Below are positions 25,996 through 34,685 of a stretch of DNA of 64,000 nt, in pieces. Origin of the DNA: Betaproteobacteria bacterium LSUCC0117 (GTDB lineage Bacteria; Pseudomonadota; Gammaproteobacteria; Burkholderiales; Burkholderiaceae_C); assembly GCA_030441535.1 (NCBI GenBank), contig JAUJFZ010000007.1:55147-119146 (forward strand). The letters are read 5' to 3'. Within the stretch, counting starts at the first letter, position 1. Each line of letters begins with the position of its first letter. A program made the translations under genes and the position numbers. The notes beneath the pieces were generated by a model. It made no database searches, was not told the DNA's origin, and worked only from the letters and a program-made list of their open reading frames with translations.

Positions 25996-26024
25996 AAAAA
26001 AACCGCCCTCGGGCGGTTTTTTTT
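25996..26024. terminator. Bidirectional intrinsic terminator
   Basis: AAACCGCCC-tc-GGGCGGTTT is flanked by A-runs on one side and T8 on the other, so it works on both strands. It ends the lipoprotein transcript (+) and that of the convergent lrp gene (-). Confidence 0.9.
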
Positions 26025-26036
26025 CGTCTGTGCGCT

Positions 26037-26510
26037 TCAATTCCTGGGCATGGGCATGGGCAAAGCGGTTTTGTAACGCACCTGCTTGAGCGCAAAGCTC
26101 GAGCGAATTTTCTCAACCCCAGGGATCGGGGTCAGCTGGTCCAATATGAACCGTTCGAGCGCGGCCATATTGGCAACGGCAACGCGGATCAGGTAATCGC
26201 TGTCACCGGTCATGAGGTAGCACTCCATCACCTCATCGTGTTCTGCGATGCGGCTCTCAAAATCCGCCAATGCCGCCTTCGACTGCTCCTTCAGACTAAT
26301 GGAGATAAACACGTTCAACCCCAGCCCCAAGGCTTGGGGATCTGCCAACGCGACGTACTGGCGTATGACTCCTTGTTTTTCGAGGGCTCGCACCCGCATC
26401 AAGCACGGTGACGGTGACAGGTTCACCCGTCGGGCCAACTCCACGTTACTGAGCCCACCATCCTGCTGGAGTTCAGACAATATTCTGATATCTATCGCAT
26501 CAAGAGACAT
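26037..26510 (-). CDS. Lrp/AsnC-family transcriptional regulator
   Basis: This 157-residue Lrp protein has the N-terminal helix-turn-helix [47 protein letters not shown], then the RAM effector domain ending [26 protein letters not shown]. It is closest in style to Lrp/BkdR/MdeR-type activators that sense amino acids. It is divergent from the AceE-type E1 gene with a 104-bp AT-rich gap containing a perfect TTATTT-t-AAATAA repeat (26542-26554). Control of the E1 gene by this protein, in response to methionine, leucine or a branched-chain amino acid, is a reasonable inference. Confidence 0.88.
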   Translation of the reverse strand: MSLDAIDIRILSELQQDGGLSNVELARRVNLSPSPCLMRVRALEKQGVIRQYVALADPQALGLGLNVFISISLKEQSKAALADFESRIAEHDEVMECYLMTGDSDYLIRVAVANMAALERFILDQLTPIPGVEKIRSSFALKQVRYKTALPMPMPRN

Positions 26511-26541
26511 AAAATTCTAAAAGTATTAATTTCACAGCATT

Positions 26542-26554
26542 TTATTTTAAATAA
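26542..26554. promoter_or_regulatory. AT-rich palindrome, candidate Lrp site
   Basis: TTATTT-t-AAATAA is a perfect 13-bp inverted repeat midway between the divergent lrp and E1 genes. Lrp-type proteins favour AT-rich dyads; binding is only inferred. Confidence 0.35.
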
Positions 26555-26614
26555 CTCCTTCATATCAACAATTTTCGAAAGCACATTTCAACGCTCCACT
26601 TCTAAACTGGCGCC

Positions 26615-29281
26615 ATGACTGACCATACCGCCTACCGTCACATGGACCACCTCGTCAACCACACCGACCCCACCGAAGCCGAAGAGTGGCGAGAAGCATT
26701 TCTAGCCTTGCTCGAAAGCAGAGGCCCGGAAGGTGCGAGAGAAATACTCAACGAGTTGACCCAAGTGGCACGGCAAGCGCAAGTCGAGTGGGCCCCCGAC
26801 CTCAACACGCCCTACGTGAACTCCATCCACGTTGACCAGCAACCGCCCTTCCCGGGGGACCTGGCCATCGAGGAACACCTCGCCTCTCTCATGCGTTGGA
26901 ACGCGCTGGCCATGGTTGTCCGTGCGAACCAAGCCTACGGCGAGCTGGGTGGTCACATCGCCAGTTATGCCAGCGTCGCCGACCTGTTCGAGGTGGGATA
27001 CAACCACTTTTTCAAAGCCCGCCGTGCGGCTGAAACGACCGCGAGTGATTTGGGTGACTTGGTATTTTTCCAGCCGCACAGCGCACCGGGCGTGTATGCC
27101 CGCGCATTTCTTGAAGGACGCCTAAGTGCTGACGACTTGATGCATTACCGGCAAGAGCTCACCGCGCCAGCGGCACGCGCAGCAGGGCCTGATGCCCCCG
27201 AGGTTGCAGCGGCAAGCGGCTTGGTGCGCGGGTTATGCAGCTACCCCCACCCTTATTTAATGCCTGATTTTTGGCAGTTTCCAACCGGGTCAATGGGCAT
27301 CGGGCCCATCAGCTCGATCTACCACGCGCGGTTCATGCGTTACCTCTCGCACCGACAGCTGCTGAACTGCGAGGGGCGCAAAGTCTGGGGTGTGTTTGGT
27401 GATGGCGAAATGGATGAGCCCGAGAGCATGAGCGCCCTCACCCTCGCCGCGCGCGAGCGGCTAGACAACTTGGTGTGGGTAGTCAACTGCAACTTGCAAC
27501 GCCTTGATGGCCCCGTGCGCGGCAACGGTCGCATCATCGATGAGTTAGAGAAACTATTTGCAGGCGCTGGCTGGAACGTCATCAAGCTGGTTTGGGGCAG
27601 TGACTGGGATGGCCTGTTTGCACGCGACACAACCGGCGCCTTGATGCGCGCATTTGCCAACACCGTAGATGGGCAAATGCAAACCTTTGCCGCTAAAGAC
27701 GGTCGATTCAACCGAGAGAACTTCTTCGGACAAAACCCGGAGTTACAACGCTTGGCGCAGGGCATGACCGACGAGCAAATTGATCGGCTGAAACGCGGCG
27801 GCCATGACCTCGTCAAAATTTACGCGGCTTACGCCGCCGCTGCGGCGCACACCGGTCAACCGACCGTGATTTTGGCGCAGACCAAAAAAGGCTATGGCTT
27901 GGGCACTGCGGGCCAAGGCAAGATGACCACCCACAGCCAAAAGAAGTTGGATGAGAGTGACCTCATTGAATACCGCAACCGCTTCAACCTGCCACTCACC
28001 GACGAGCAAGCCATCAACCTATCTTTCTACAAGCCCGAGGCAGACAGCCCTGAACTCCAATACCTACAAGCCCGTCGCGAGGCATTGGGTGGCTACTTGC
28101 CCAAACGCTACACCGCCGCCGCGCCTGTCGCCGTGCCCGATGTAAAGTCATACGCCAACTTCGCGCTCGATGCCGCGGGCAAAGAGATGAGCACGACCAT
28201 GGCCTTCGTGCGCATGCTGGGCAACCTCCTGAAAGACACCCAACTGGGCCCCCGCATCGTGCCTATCGTGGCGGATGAAGCGCGCACGTTTGGCATGGCC
28301 AACCTGTTCAAGCAGGTGGGCATTTACTCCAGCGTGGGCCAACGCTACGCGCCGGAAGACATTGGCTCTGTGCTGTCTTACCGCGAGGCCACCGATGGTC
28401 AAATTTTGGAAGAAGGTATTTCCGAAGCCGGTGCGTTAGCCAGCTGGACCGCCGCCGCAACCAGCTACAGCGTGCATGGGATCGCCATGCTGCCCTTCTA
28501 CATTTATTACTCCATGTTTGGCTTCCAGCGTGTGGGCGACCAAATATGGGCCGCAGCAGACCAACGGGCACGCGGCTTTTTGCTGGGCGCCACCTCAGGG
28601 CGCACCACCCTTGGCGGCGAAGGCTTGCAACACCAAGACGGCACCAGCCATTTGGTCGCTGCCACCATACCCAACTGCAAAGCCTACGACCCTGCATTTG
28701 CCGGTGAGCTGGCCATCATCATTGATCACGGCATGCGTGAAATGCTCGAACTGCAGCGCGATGTTTTTTATTACGTCACGATGATGAATGAAAACTACGC
28801 GCAGCCCACCCAAGCCACGGCATCTGCCGAAGGCGTGATTCGCGGTTGCTACAAATGGGGGCAATTGATGCCCAATCAGAAGCCCAAGAAAAAAACCGCT
28901 GCCGTCACCCTGATGGGTTCGGGCGCCATCCTGACCGAAGTCATCAAAGCCGCCGCACTGTTACAAGCCGACGGCATCGCGGTTGATATCTTCAGCGTCA
29001 CCAGCTGGAGCGAGTTGGCGCGTGACGGCATCGCCAACGACAACAACGGTAGCCCCTACCTCACCCAACAACTGCTTGACAGCAACGGCCCCATCATCGC
29101 GGCCAGCGATTACGTGCGGGCCGTGCCCGAAACCGTGCGCGCCTACGTGCCAGCCAACCGCGCTTTCCGCACACTGGGCACCGACGGCTTTGGGCGCAGC
29201 GATACCCGCGCGGCTCTTCGGGCTTTTTTCCAGGTCGATGCGGCAAGCATTGCAGCGGCAGCCCATAATGCGCTGAAATGA
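26615..29281 (+). CDS. Homodimeric AceE-type 2-oxoacid dehydrogenase E1 (pyruvate or 2-oxobutyrate)
   Basis: This 888-residue ThDP enzyme of the homodimeric AceE type is full length. Motifs include ERLSHRQLLNCEGR-like RYLSHRQLLNCEGRKVWG, the ThDP/Mg site VFGDGEMDEPESMSAL with NCNLQRLDGPVRGNGRI, QTKKGYGLGTAGQGKMTTHSQKK and VADEARTFGMANLF. It decarboxylates a 2-oxoacid and acetylates lipoyl-E2. No aceF or lpd gene is adjacent, unlike the usual aceEF operon. The combination of a stand-alone AceE paralogue with a divergent Lrp regulator resembles Pseudomonas putida mdeR-mdeB, where MdeB acts on 2-oxobutyrate from methionine, although no methionine gamma-lyase gene is here. It overlaps the next gene by four bases. 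Confidence 0.88.
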   Translation: MTDHTAYRHMDHLVNHTDPTEAEEWREAFLALLESRGPEGAREILNELTQVARQAQVEWAPDLNTPYVNSIHVDQQPPFPGDLAIEEHLASLMRWNALAMVVRANQAYGELGGHIASYASVADLFEVGYNHFFKARRAAETTASDLGDLVFFQPHSAPGVYARAFLEGRLSADDLMHYRQELTAPAARAAGPDAPEVAAASGLVRGLCSYPHPYLMPDFWQFPTGSMGIGPISSIYHARFMRYLSHRQLLNCEGRKVWGVFGDGEMDEPESMSALTLAARERLDNLVWVVNCNLQRLDGPVRGNGRIIDELEKLFAGAGWNVIKLVWGSDWDGLFARDTTGALMRAFANTVDGQMQTFAAKDGRFNRENFFGQNPELQRLAQGMTDEQIDRLKRGGHDLVKIYAAYAAAAAHTGQPTVILAQTKKGYGLGTAGQGKMTTHSQKKLDESDLIEYRNRFNLPLTDEQAINLSFYKPEADSPELQYLQARREALGGYLPKRYTAAAPVAVPDVKSYANFALDAAGKEMSTTMAFVRMLGNLLKDTQLGPRIVPIVADEARTFGMANLFKQVGIYSSVGQRYAPEDIGSVLSYREATDGQILEEGISEAGALASWTAAATSYSVHGIAMLPFYIYYSMFGFQRVGDQIWAAADQRARGFLLGATSGRTTLGGEGLQHQDGTSHLVAATIPNCKAYDPAFAGELAIIIDHGMREMLELQRDVFYYVTMMNENYAQPTQATASAEGVIRGCYKWGQLMPNQKPKKKTAAVTLMGSGAILTEVIKAAALLQADGIAVDIFSVTSWSELARDGIANDNNGSPYLTQQLLDSNGPIIAASDYVRAVPETVRAYVPANRAFRTLGTDGFGRSDTRAALRAFFQVDAASIAAAAHNALK

Positions 29282-30036
29282 TCACATGGCATTCCACACG
29301 TCAGCCGTTGTGCGCGGCACTCTTAACGGCCTGCATGGCATCGGGCCATGCTGCGCAAGTGCCGCAACAACGTATTGGCAACTTGCTGTGGGATGCACAC
29401 GAGGTCACCGTCGGCCAGGTACAAGCTTACGCAACCGCCACAGGGTTTGTCAGCCAAGCTGAGCGCGCAGGCGGCGGCATGGTCTATGAAGCCGGATGGA
29501 CGCAGAAGCCCGGCTGGAGCTGGCGCGCACCCTACGGCCAACCCGCTGCAGCCGATGAGCCCGCAGCACACCTCACCTTCAACGAAGCCAGCGCCATTTG
29601 CCAACACGTGGGTAAGCGCTTACCTACCGATGCGGAGTGGGTCAATGCCGCTTACCAAGAGCAACGGCCCCAACCAACCGCGCCCTTTGTAACCGGCCAG
29701 CGCTACCGCTACCCCAACGGCGACAAAGCCACGGGTAGTAACCATTTGGGCAGTCGCACCGCGGTCGCCCGTAGCATCCCATCTGGTGCACTCACCCGTG
29801 GTCGCGGGCACGCGCCTGTCATGTCAACCACGCCCGGCGTGAATGGCCTGTGGGACATGGGCGGCAACCTCTGGGAGTGGGTGGATTCGGGCGCCACGCC
29901 ATCCCCCATCACACGCGGCGCCTCTTGGTGGTACGGGCCTGAACGCCAAGTCGAAGACGACGTCGCCACTAAACCAATGGATACAGCCGTGATCTACATT
30001 GGGTTCCGGTGCGTCCAAGCGATCGTCAAAAAGTAA
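29278..30036 (+). CDS. Exported SUMF1 (formylglycine-generating-like) domain protein
   Basis: This 252-residue protein begins with a secretion signal that also contains a lipobox-like LTAC (residues 17-20), so it may be periplasmic or a lipoprotein. The rest is a SUMF1/FGE-sulfatase domain: HEVTVGQVQAYATATGF, HLTFNEASAICQHVGKRLPTDAEW, NGLWDMGGNLWEWV, RGASWWYGPE and a final IGFRCV. The paired catalytic cysteines of true formylglycine-generating enzymes are not evident, so it is probably a non-enzymatic or different-function relative. It shares ATGA with the E1 gene upstream, a surprising coupling of a cytoplasmic enzyme with an exported protein. Confidence 0.75.
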   Translation: MITWHSTRQPLCAALLTACMASGHAAQVPQQRIGNLLWDAHEVTVGQVQAYATATGFVSQAERAGGGMVYEAGWTQKPGWSWRAPYGQPAAADEPAAHLTFNEASAICQHVGKRLPTDAEWVNAAYQEQRPQPTAPFVTGQRYRYPNGDKATGSNHLGSRTAVARSIPSGALTRGRGHAPVMSTTPGVNGLWDMGGNLWEWVDSGATPSPITRGASWWYGPERQVEDDVATKPMDTAVIYIGFRCVQAIVKK

Positions 30037-30106
30037 TACAAACGTTGTCTTGTGAGCAAGCGCCTTGCCTCTTATGGTGATGGCTTACTTCCAACTCTGA
30101 CAACAG

Positions 30107-31285
30107 ATGTCCACCAGTAACCCAACTAGCAAGCCAACGCTTGGCTCTCGGTGGCGCCACCTGCGCGATCTCGAGCGTGAGCTCGCCCAACCGACCACCC
30201 CGCTCGGGCAGCGCTACATGGTGCTCATCGCCGTCACGATTGTGGCGTCGATCTTCTTCTTGTTCTTGGTGGATGAGTACCCGGCGCTATTCCCCACCGA
30301 CAGCTTGCAAATGTTCTTGGTCGAGTGTGTGATCTTTGTGATCTTCACGGTCGACTTCATCTTGCGGCTCACGGTGACGCGCTTGAGCGATTGGCGAGCC
30401 ATGGTCTTCTTGGTCTGCGACGCACTGGCCATCCTGCCATCCGCCATCGTTCTTTTGGTGTTCATGGGTGTCATACCCAGCGCACACGTCGAGACACTGG
30501 TGCTGTTGCGTTTGTTCCGGCTGCTGCGGGTCGTCAAGCTTTTACGCGTCAGCAACATCATCAGCGACGTCTTTGGTGCATCGGTATTCAGCTTGGTGTT
30601 TGGCACCATGGCGGGACATTTGGGCCTACGGGTTTTATTTGTTGAAGTCAGCCGCGTCACCCCATGGGACCTCTACAACTTCTTCGACCGCCCTGTATTG
30701 ATGATCGCCGTCACCGCGGTTGGCTCGGTGTTTGGTATCGCACTGGCCATTACCTTCGGCATCGTGAAGCGCAAACAAATCGAAATCACCGAATTGCACC
30801 GCACCGCGCTGGATGCATTGCACAACTTCGAAGTGGACTTCAAGATGGTCTTCGCTGATACCGCACCCAAATGCAAGCCCCCCGCGTTTGACGAGTGGCG
30901 CGCGGCGCTTGAGTTGTATTTGGTTGAAAAACTGTCATACGCCGACATGAAGGCCATGACCAACACCCTACTGAGCGACATCCGCGAAGTCGTCAAAACC
31001 CGCCCCAGCATGGATGTACCTTTTCACGCGGTGCTGGTGCAACGCATGTCGATGTTTTTAACCAAAACACAAGTCTGCTACCACCCCGCCTTCTACACCT
31101 GGTTGCGCCGCATCGCCAACCTGTACTTTGTGTTGGTGATGCTGGCAGCACCCGGGCTGACTGGCCTTGGCGTTCAACTGCTGGTGATCTTTGTGTTCCA
31201 AGGTTTGGTCGTCATCATTGATGACATGGACCACCCGGTTGACAAGGCTGTGACGATCTTTAACTCGAAGATATTGCCCACATAA
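30107..31285 (+). CDS. Voltage-sensor-domain membrane protein with atypical C-terminus
   Basis: This 392-residue integral membrane protein has predicted segments S1 (about 38-56), S2 (68-88, with VDFILRL), S3 (99-120) and S4 (128-149). S4 carries Arg135, Arg138, Arg141, Lys144 and Arg147 at perfect three-residue spacing, the hallmark of a voltage sensor. Two more hydrophobic segments follow (about 155-178 and 195-219), where a pore would be, but there is no TVGYG-like selectivity filter. A cytoplasmic helical region (221-330) and a terminal hairpin (335-371) end in VVIIDDMDHPVDKA, reminiscent of bestrophin-like/DUF4239 proteins. It is a single gene. Ion specificity is unknown. Confidence 0.7.
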   Translation: MSTSNPTSKPTLGSRWRHLRDLERELAQPTTPLGQRYMVLIAVTIVASIFFLFLVDEYPALFPTDSLQMFLVECVIFVIFTVDFILRLTVTRLSDWRAMVFLVCDALAILPSAIVLLVFMGVIPSAHVETLVLLRLFRLLRVVKLLRVSNIISDVFGASVFSLVFGTMAGHLGLRVLFVEVSRVTPWDLYNFFDRPVLMIAVTAVGSVFGIALAITFGIVKRKQIEITELHRTALDALHNFEVDFKMVFADTAPKCKPPAFDEWRAALELYLVEKLSYADMKAMTNTLLSDIREVVKTRPSMDVPFHAVLVQRMSMFLTKTQVCYHPAFYTWLRRIANLYFVLVMLAAPGLTGLGVQLLVIFVFQGLVVIIDDMDHPVDKAVTIFNSKILPT

Positions 31286-31300
31286 GCACAACGCGCTTGA

Positions 31301-31990
31301 TCAATTGCGGGCACGAACCGTCCCGAACTTGCTCCCGGCCTGTTCCTGCATGATCAGGCGATTCGTCGCACGGTCATAGACCTTGAGCGTTAAAGTCAAA
31401 CTATCGCTTGCATTTTGCGCAACCAGCCGGAATCGGGCGGGCAACTTGATGTGAAGGCCGTCACGCTGTTCACGCCCAAGCGCGTTGTTAGCGATCGCGT
31501 AAAGCTTATATTCTCTCTTGATAGTGCCTTGTGTCAGCGTAATCCCGGTATCGACGCCGTATCTGCCACCACCAGAGAAACAGGCGATCAAGCTCATGTT
31601 ACTGTTGCCAAAACCACAGGACAGCACAGCGTAATAAGGATATTTTTTGGCCTCTTCCGCTCGACGCGCTCTCGCCTCTTCTTCACGCTTTTTCGCCGCG
31701 ATCGCCGCTGCGCGTTTGCGTTCATCGCGAACGGCTACAGCTGATTTGTTCGCTTCGGCACCAGCTTTCTCATCACTCAAAAAGGCGATGACTGTGCGGC
31801 CGTCCCCTTCCTTGCTGTACCCCTGACTATTCATTCGATTAACCGCATCGTTGAAACTTTGGGTATCGGTCACGTTGTAAGAAGCCAGTTGCTCAACCAA
31901 CCGCGCATCCCCACCAACAGCTTTTGCGAACTCGTAAGCTGCAAAGTCTGCGTAACCTTGCCGGCGCGCCCAGTCGGCTATAAACGACAT
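31301..31990 (-). CDS. Hypothetical coiled-coil protein (229 aa)
   Basis: I do not recognise this family. The ATG at 31990 (MSFIADWARRQGYADF...) was chosen over an in-frame TTG at 32032 for lack of support upstream. Residues about 75-125 are a highly charged Ala/Lys/Arg/Glu helix (DERKRAAAIAAKKREEEARARRAEEAKK), likely a coiled coil. The C-terminal part (about 130-229) is beta-rich with two cysteines (SCGFGNSNMSLIACFSGGGRYG). No membrane segment or signal is seen. It is convergent with the voltage-sensor gene and has only a 15-base gap from it. Confidence 0.6.
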   Translation of the reverse strand: MSFIADWARRQGYADFAAYEFAKAVGGDARLVEQLASYNVTDTQSFNDAVNRMNSQGYSKEGDGRTVIAFLSDEKAGAEANKSAVAVRDERKRAAAIAAKKREEEARARRAEEAKKYPYYAVLSCGFGNSNMSLIACFSGGGRYGVDTGITLTQGTIKREYKLYAIANNALGREQRDGLHIKLPARFRLVAQNASDSLTLTLKVYDRATNRLIMQEQAGSKFGTVRARN

Positions 31991-32272
31991 TCCTATCAAA
32001 CCCCGCTTTTTGGCTATGTATAGCCCTTTCAAGATGCATAGCTGATTGCTCAGCCATCCGTAGCGCCGCTGCTGACATAACCATACTAGACCTCATTTAT
32101 TAGTTATTAGGTACTATTTTATGGCGTTTGTTTTTGTTGATTAATCTTTTTTATTTCTTTATCGATAGAAGTAATCGACATGATCAGAGCACGACTTTTC
32201 GAGCCAGCAGCAGTTTGAGTAGATGGTCAATTCCGCAAGATTTCTCTCATCAATTGAGGTGGTGGCAACCCA
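31991..32272. other. AT-rich intergenic region at the left edge of the catabolic island
   Basis: This 282-bp stretch has no supportable gene. It separates the unknown coiled-coil gene from the first island gene (both on the minus strand). It contains long T-rich tracts (about 32128-32160) but no clear hairpin terminator, repeat or integration site. Confidence 0.5.
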
Positions 32273-34060
32273 TTAAACCTCGGGCGTTGCAGACACCGCG
32301 TTTAGCTTGGCTTTGATTTGTAGCGCTAAATATTTTGAGTAAATCCGACACTGTGCCAAGCTACCCGCGCAGAACCACAGGCCCTCTTGCGGTGTCTCCA
32401 TCCACATGTTGCTCAACTCTTGGGTGTCGCTATCTATTCCCCAAACCGCCCCAACCCTTGTGCGAACCGAATCACCCAATAATTTGCCAACCATCTCGCT
32501 TTGACCGAGGTAGCCGTTAGCGGTGACGACGAGGTCGGCCGTAACCAACTCACCTGATGTCAGTTCAAAACCGTTCGCCACGAAGCGCTGGATGTCGGCG
32601 TGCTGGACCACACGGATCTTTCCCTCAATGATCAGGTCACTGCAGCCTACATTGAAATAGTAGCCACCGCCTTTGGTGATGTACATCAACTGCCAACTGA
32701 CGCCGTCGGTGCCGGTATTCACGCGGAACCCAGCGCCCCTGAGACCGGCGATCAAATCACGGTCAAGTTCTTCGGCAACCCCCAAACTGAGGCGACTGGA
32801 TGTCTTGTAGAGCGCCATGGGCGTCCCGACGGTGATGAGGTCGCACGCATCGGTACTCAGGCTACCGCCATAAATCACGTAGGGCAGTTGCGCGGTGGGC
32901 TCGACGTTTTGAACCATGGTGGGACTGCGTTGCACCATGGTGACGTTGACACCGTTTTCGGCGAGATCTTGCGCCACATCGTGCGCGCTGGTGCCGGTGC
33001 CAATCACGATGGCCGAGGGGAAGCGGTCGACGTCGGCGGCGACATAGTCGGCCGAGTGAATCGCGGTGCCTTGATAAGGGGCGAGCTCCGGCAAGGGTTC
33101 GCGTTTAGGAATCGCGCTGACGCCGATTGCCAAGATGATGTGTCGTGGCGTGAGCTCACGTGTACCCGCTGTCGTTTCAAGCGTTACGCGCCATATTTTT
33201 TCTATTTCATCGTATTCGCCGCCAACAAAGCGCGTGCTTGTCCACACAGCAAGTTCCATCGCCTCGGCATAGTATTCAAACCACCCCGCTAACTTATCCT
33301 TTGGGATGTAACTGGGCCACGTTTCTGGGAATGGGATGTAGGGCAAGTGGTTGACGTGCCGCTGGTTGTGCAGCACCAACGCGTGGTAGCGGTTGCGCCA
33401 GTTATCGCCGACGCGCGCATTTTGATCAACGATGAGCGCATCAACGCCGAGTTGTTTTAAACGCGCGCCAACTGCCAGCCCCGCTTGGCCAGCCCCAACA
33501 ATGAGTACGTCTGGCTGACGGTCGTCAAACCGATCGCCTTGGTCGCGATGGTCTTTCCAGTTAGGGCCAGAGAACGACCGTCTGCCATTTTGAGTCGGTG
33601 GCGACGCCCGAAGGTGTAATTCTTCACTGCCCTCGATGGCACAGAGTGCAAGCACCAAGGTCCATGCGCGCCAGACGCCGTCGGACTCTTGGCGCAGCCG
33701 CAACACCCCTTCAAGAGGCCCCGTGTCGTTGACACCAGTAAGCGCACATTCGACGGTCCATTCACCCGCGCGTTTCACGTGGTGCGGCTCAAACAGGTGG
33801 TGATTAACGGCCAGTTGACGCGGCTTGAACGCGGTTGGCGCACCCGCTAATTGCTGCGATGCCTCGGTGGCGCCGGTGTACGTGCAGATTTGCCACCCCA
33901 GAACCAGGAGATTCCGGAGGTGGCCGTCTGCCATGAACATCGGCTCGATGTCACGCGCACCCCCCGCGTGAATGGCCCGACCGAACTCTTCAATCCACGC
34001 CTCGCACACCTGGGCGCAGGCCGTGGGCGTCAGGTTGGGCGAATTGCTCATCGCAGACAC
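32273..34060 (-). CDS. FAD-dependent monooxygenase (FMO/Baeyer-Villiger-like) with N-terminal SnoaL-like domain
   Basis: This 595-residue protein starts with an NTF2/SnoaL-like domain (about 1-150; CEAWIEEFGRAIHAGGARDIEPMF). A flavoprotein monooxygenase follows: the FAD Rossmann motif VLIVGAGQAGLAVGARL near 190, RVGDNWRNRYHALVLHNQ, the FMO-type fingerprint YQGTAIHSADY and the NADPH Rossmann motif VIGTGTSAHDVAQDL. It probably adds one oxygen to an organic substrate, by hydroxylation or Baeyer-Villiger insertion, at the start of a degradation route. It lies 21 bases downstream of the carboxymuconolactone-decarboxylase-like gene on the same strand, so they form one operon. The substrate is unknown. 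Confidence 0.82.
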   Translation of the reverse strand: MSAMSNSPNLTPTACAQVCEAWIEEFGRAIHAGGARDIEPMFMADGHLRNLLVLGWQICTYTGATEASQQLAGAPTAFKPRQLAVNHHLFEPHHVKRAGEWTVECALTGVNDTGPLEGVLRLRQESDGVWRAWTLVLALCAIEGSEELHLRASPPTQNGRRSFSGPNWKDHRDQGDRFDDRQPDVLIVGAGQAGLAVGARLKQLGVDALIVDQNARVGDNWRNRYHALVLHNQRHVNHLPYIPFPETWPSYIPKDKLAGWFEYYAEAMELAVWTSTRFVGGEYDEIEKIWRVTLETTAGTRELTPRHIILAIGVSAIPKREPLPELAPYQGTAIHSADYVAADVDRFPSAIVIGTGTSAHDVAQDLAENGVNVTMVQRSPTMVQNVEPTAQLPYVIYGGSLSTDACDLITVGTPMALYKTSSRLSLGVAEELDRDLIAGLRGAGFRVNTGTDGVSWQLMYITKGGGYYFNVGCSDLIIEGKIRVVQHADIQRFVANGFELTSGELVTADLVVTANGYLGQSEMVGKLLGDSVRTRVGAVWGIDSDTQELSNMWMETPQEGLWFCAGSLAQCRIYSKYLALQIKAKLNAVSATPEV

Positions 34061-34081
34061 ACGCGGTGTGAATGGGTGGGT

Positions 34082-34459
34082 TTAGATACCCATTTCTTTA
34101 AACACTTCTTTGGCGTTTCGGAAACTGTCAATCGCCGCCGGTACGCCACAGTAAATCGCAGCTTGGAGAAACACCTCTTTGATCTCATCTTTGGTCAAGC
34201 CGTTGTTGATCGCACCACGCACATGGAGCTTGAGTTCGTGTGGACGATTCAGGGCGGTGATCATGCACAGATTCATGATGCTGCGTGTTTTGCGGTCTAG
34301 GCCGGGGCGGTTCCAAATTTCGTTCCAGCAATACTCGGTGACCAATTCCTGCATCGGTCTGTTGAAGTCGTCGGCGTTTGCGATTGATGCGTCGACATAT
34401 TCCGCACCCAAAACTTCCCGACGCGTTTTGAGACCTTTATCGAATGATTCTTTGTTCAC
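34082..34459 (-). CDS. Carboxymuconolactone decarboxylase family protein, copy 1
   Basis: This 125-residue PcaC-like helical protein has RREVLGAEYVD, WNRPGLDRKTRSIMNLCMITALNRPHELKLHVRGAINNGLTKDEI and the C-terminal IYCGVPAAIDSFRNAKEVF, including the conserved His and Glu of the active site. PcaC decarboxylates 4-carboxymuconolactone in protocatechuate degradation, but no other pca genes are present, so a related lactone or keto acid may be the substrate. It is about two thirds identical by eye to copy 2 at 37389. It is first in the minus-strand operon with the monooxygenase and divergent from the alpha/beta hydrolase. Confidence 0.85.
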   Translation of the reverse strand: MNKESFDKGLKTRREVLGAEYVDASIANADDFNRPMQELVTEYCWNEIWNRPGLDRKTRSIMNLCMITALNRPHELKLHVRGAINNGLTKDEIKEVFLQAAIYCGVPAAIDSFRNAKEVFKEMGI

Positions 34460-34555
34460 GTTTTACCCCTTTAGGAATTAACAAATAAATAGCGACACGC
34501 CATTGAATTCTGAAAGCTGAACCTTTACGGCAGACACAACACAAGCGACCTCTTG

Positions 34556-34579
34556 TAGGATGTCTGCGGAGCCATCCTA
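34556..34579. repeat. Inverted repeat TAGGATG-N10-CATCCTA
   Basis: This perfect 7-bp inverted repeat with a 10-base spacer lies in the 226-bp divergent region between the decarboxylase-like and alpha/beta hydrolase genes. It is a good candidate operator. Related TAGGAT half-sites occur at 36393-36398 and 50000-50005, also in divergent intergenic regions of the island. Confidence 0.5.
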
Positions 34580-34685
34580 TTTTTCGTTCAAACCACTGTC
34601 AATTTGCCCCAGTCGCCAAAGTTCCAAATTAAAAGGGGCTGCCCCCGTCGAATCCCAGCATAGGCGACGAGATGCGTGATCGCAT

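Noticed and set aside
31893..32096. Possible frameshifted N-terminus of the coiled-coil protein
   Set aside because: The other-frame sequence has no similarity or compositional continuity that would show a frameshift; an ATG at 31990 explains the gene.
32600..33292. 230-codon open frame on the plus strand
   Set aside because: Antisense to the FAD monooxygenase, whose motifs are intact along the same stretch; its composition is typical of a shadow.
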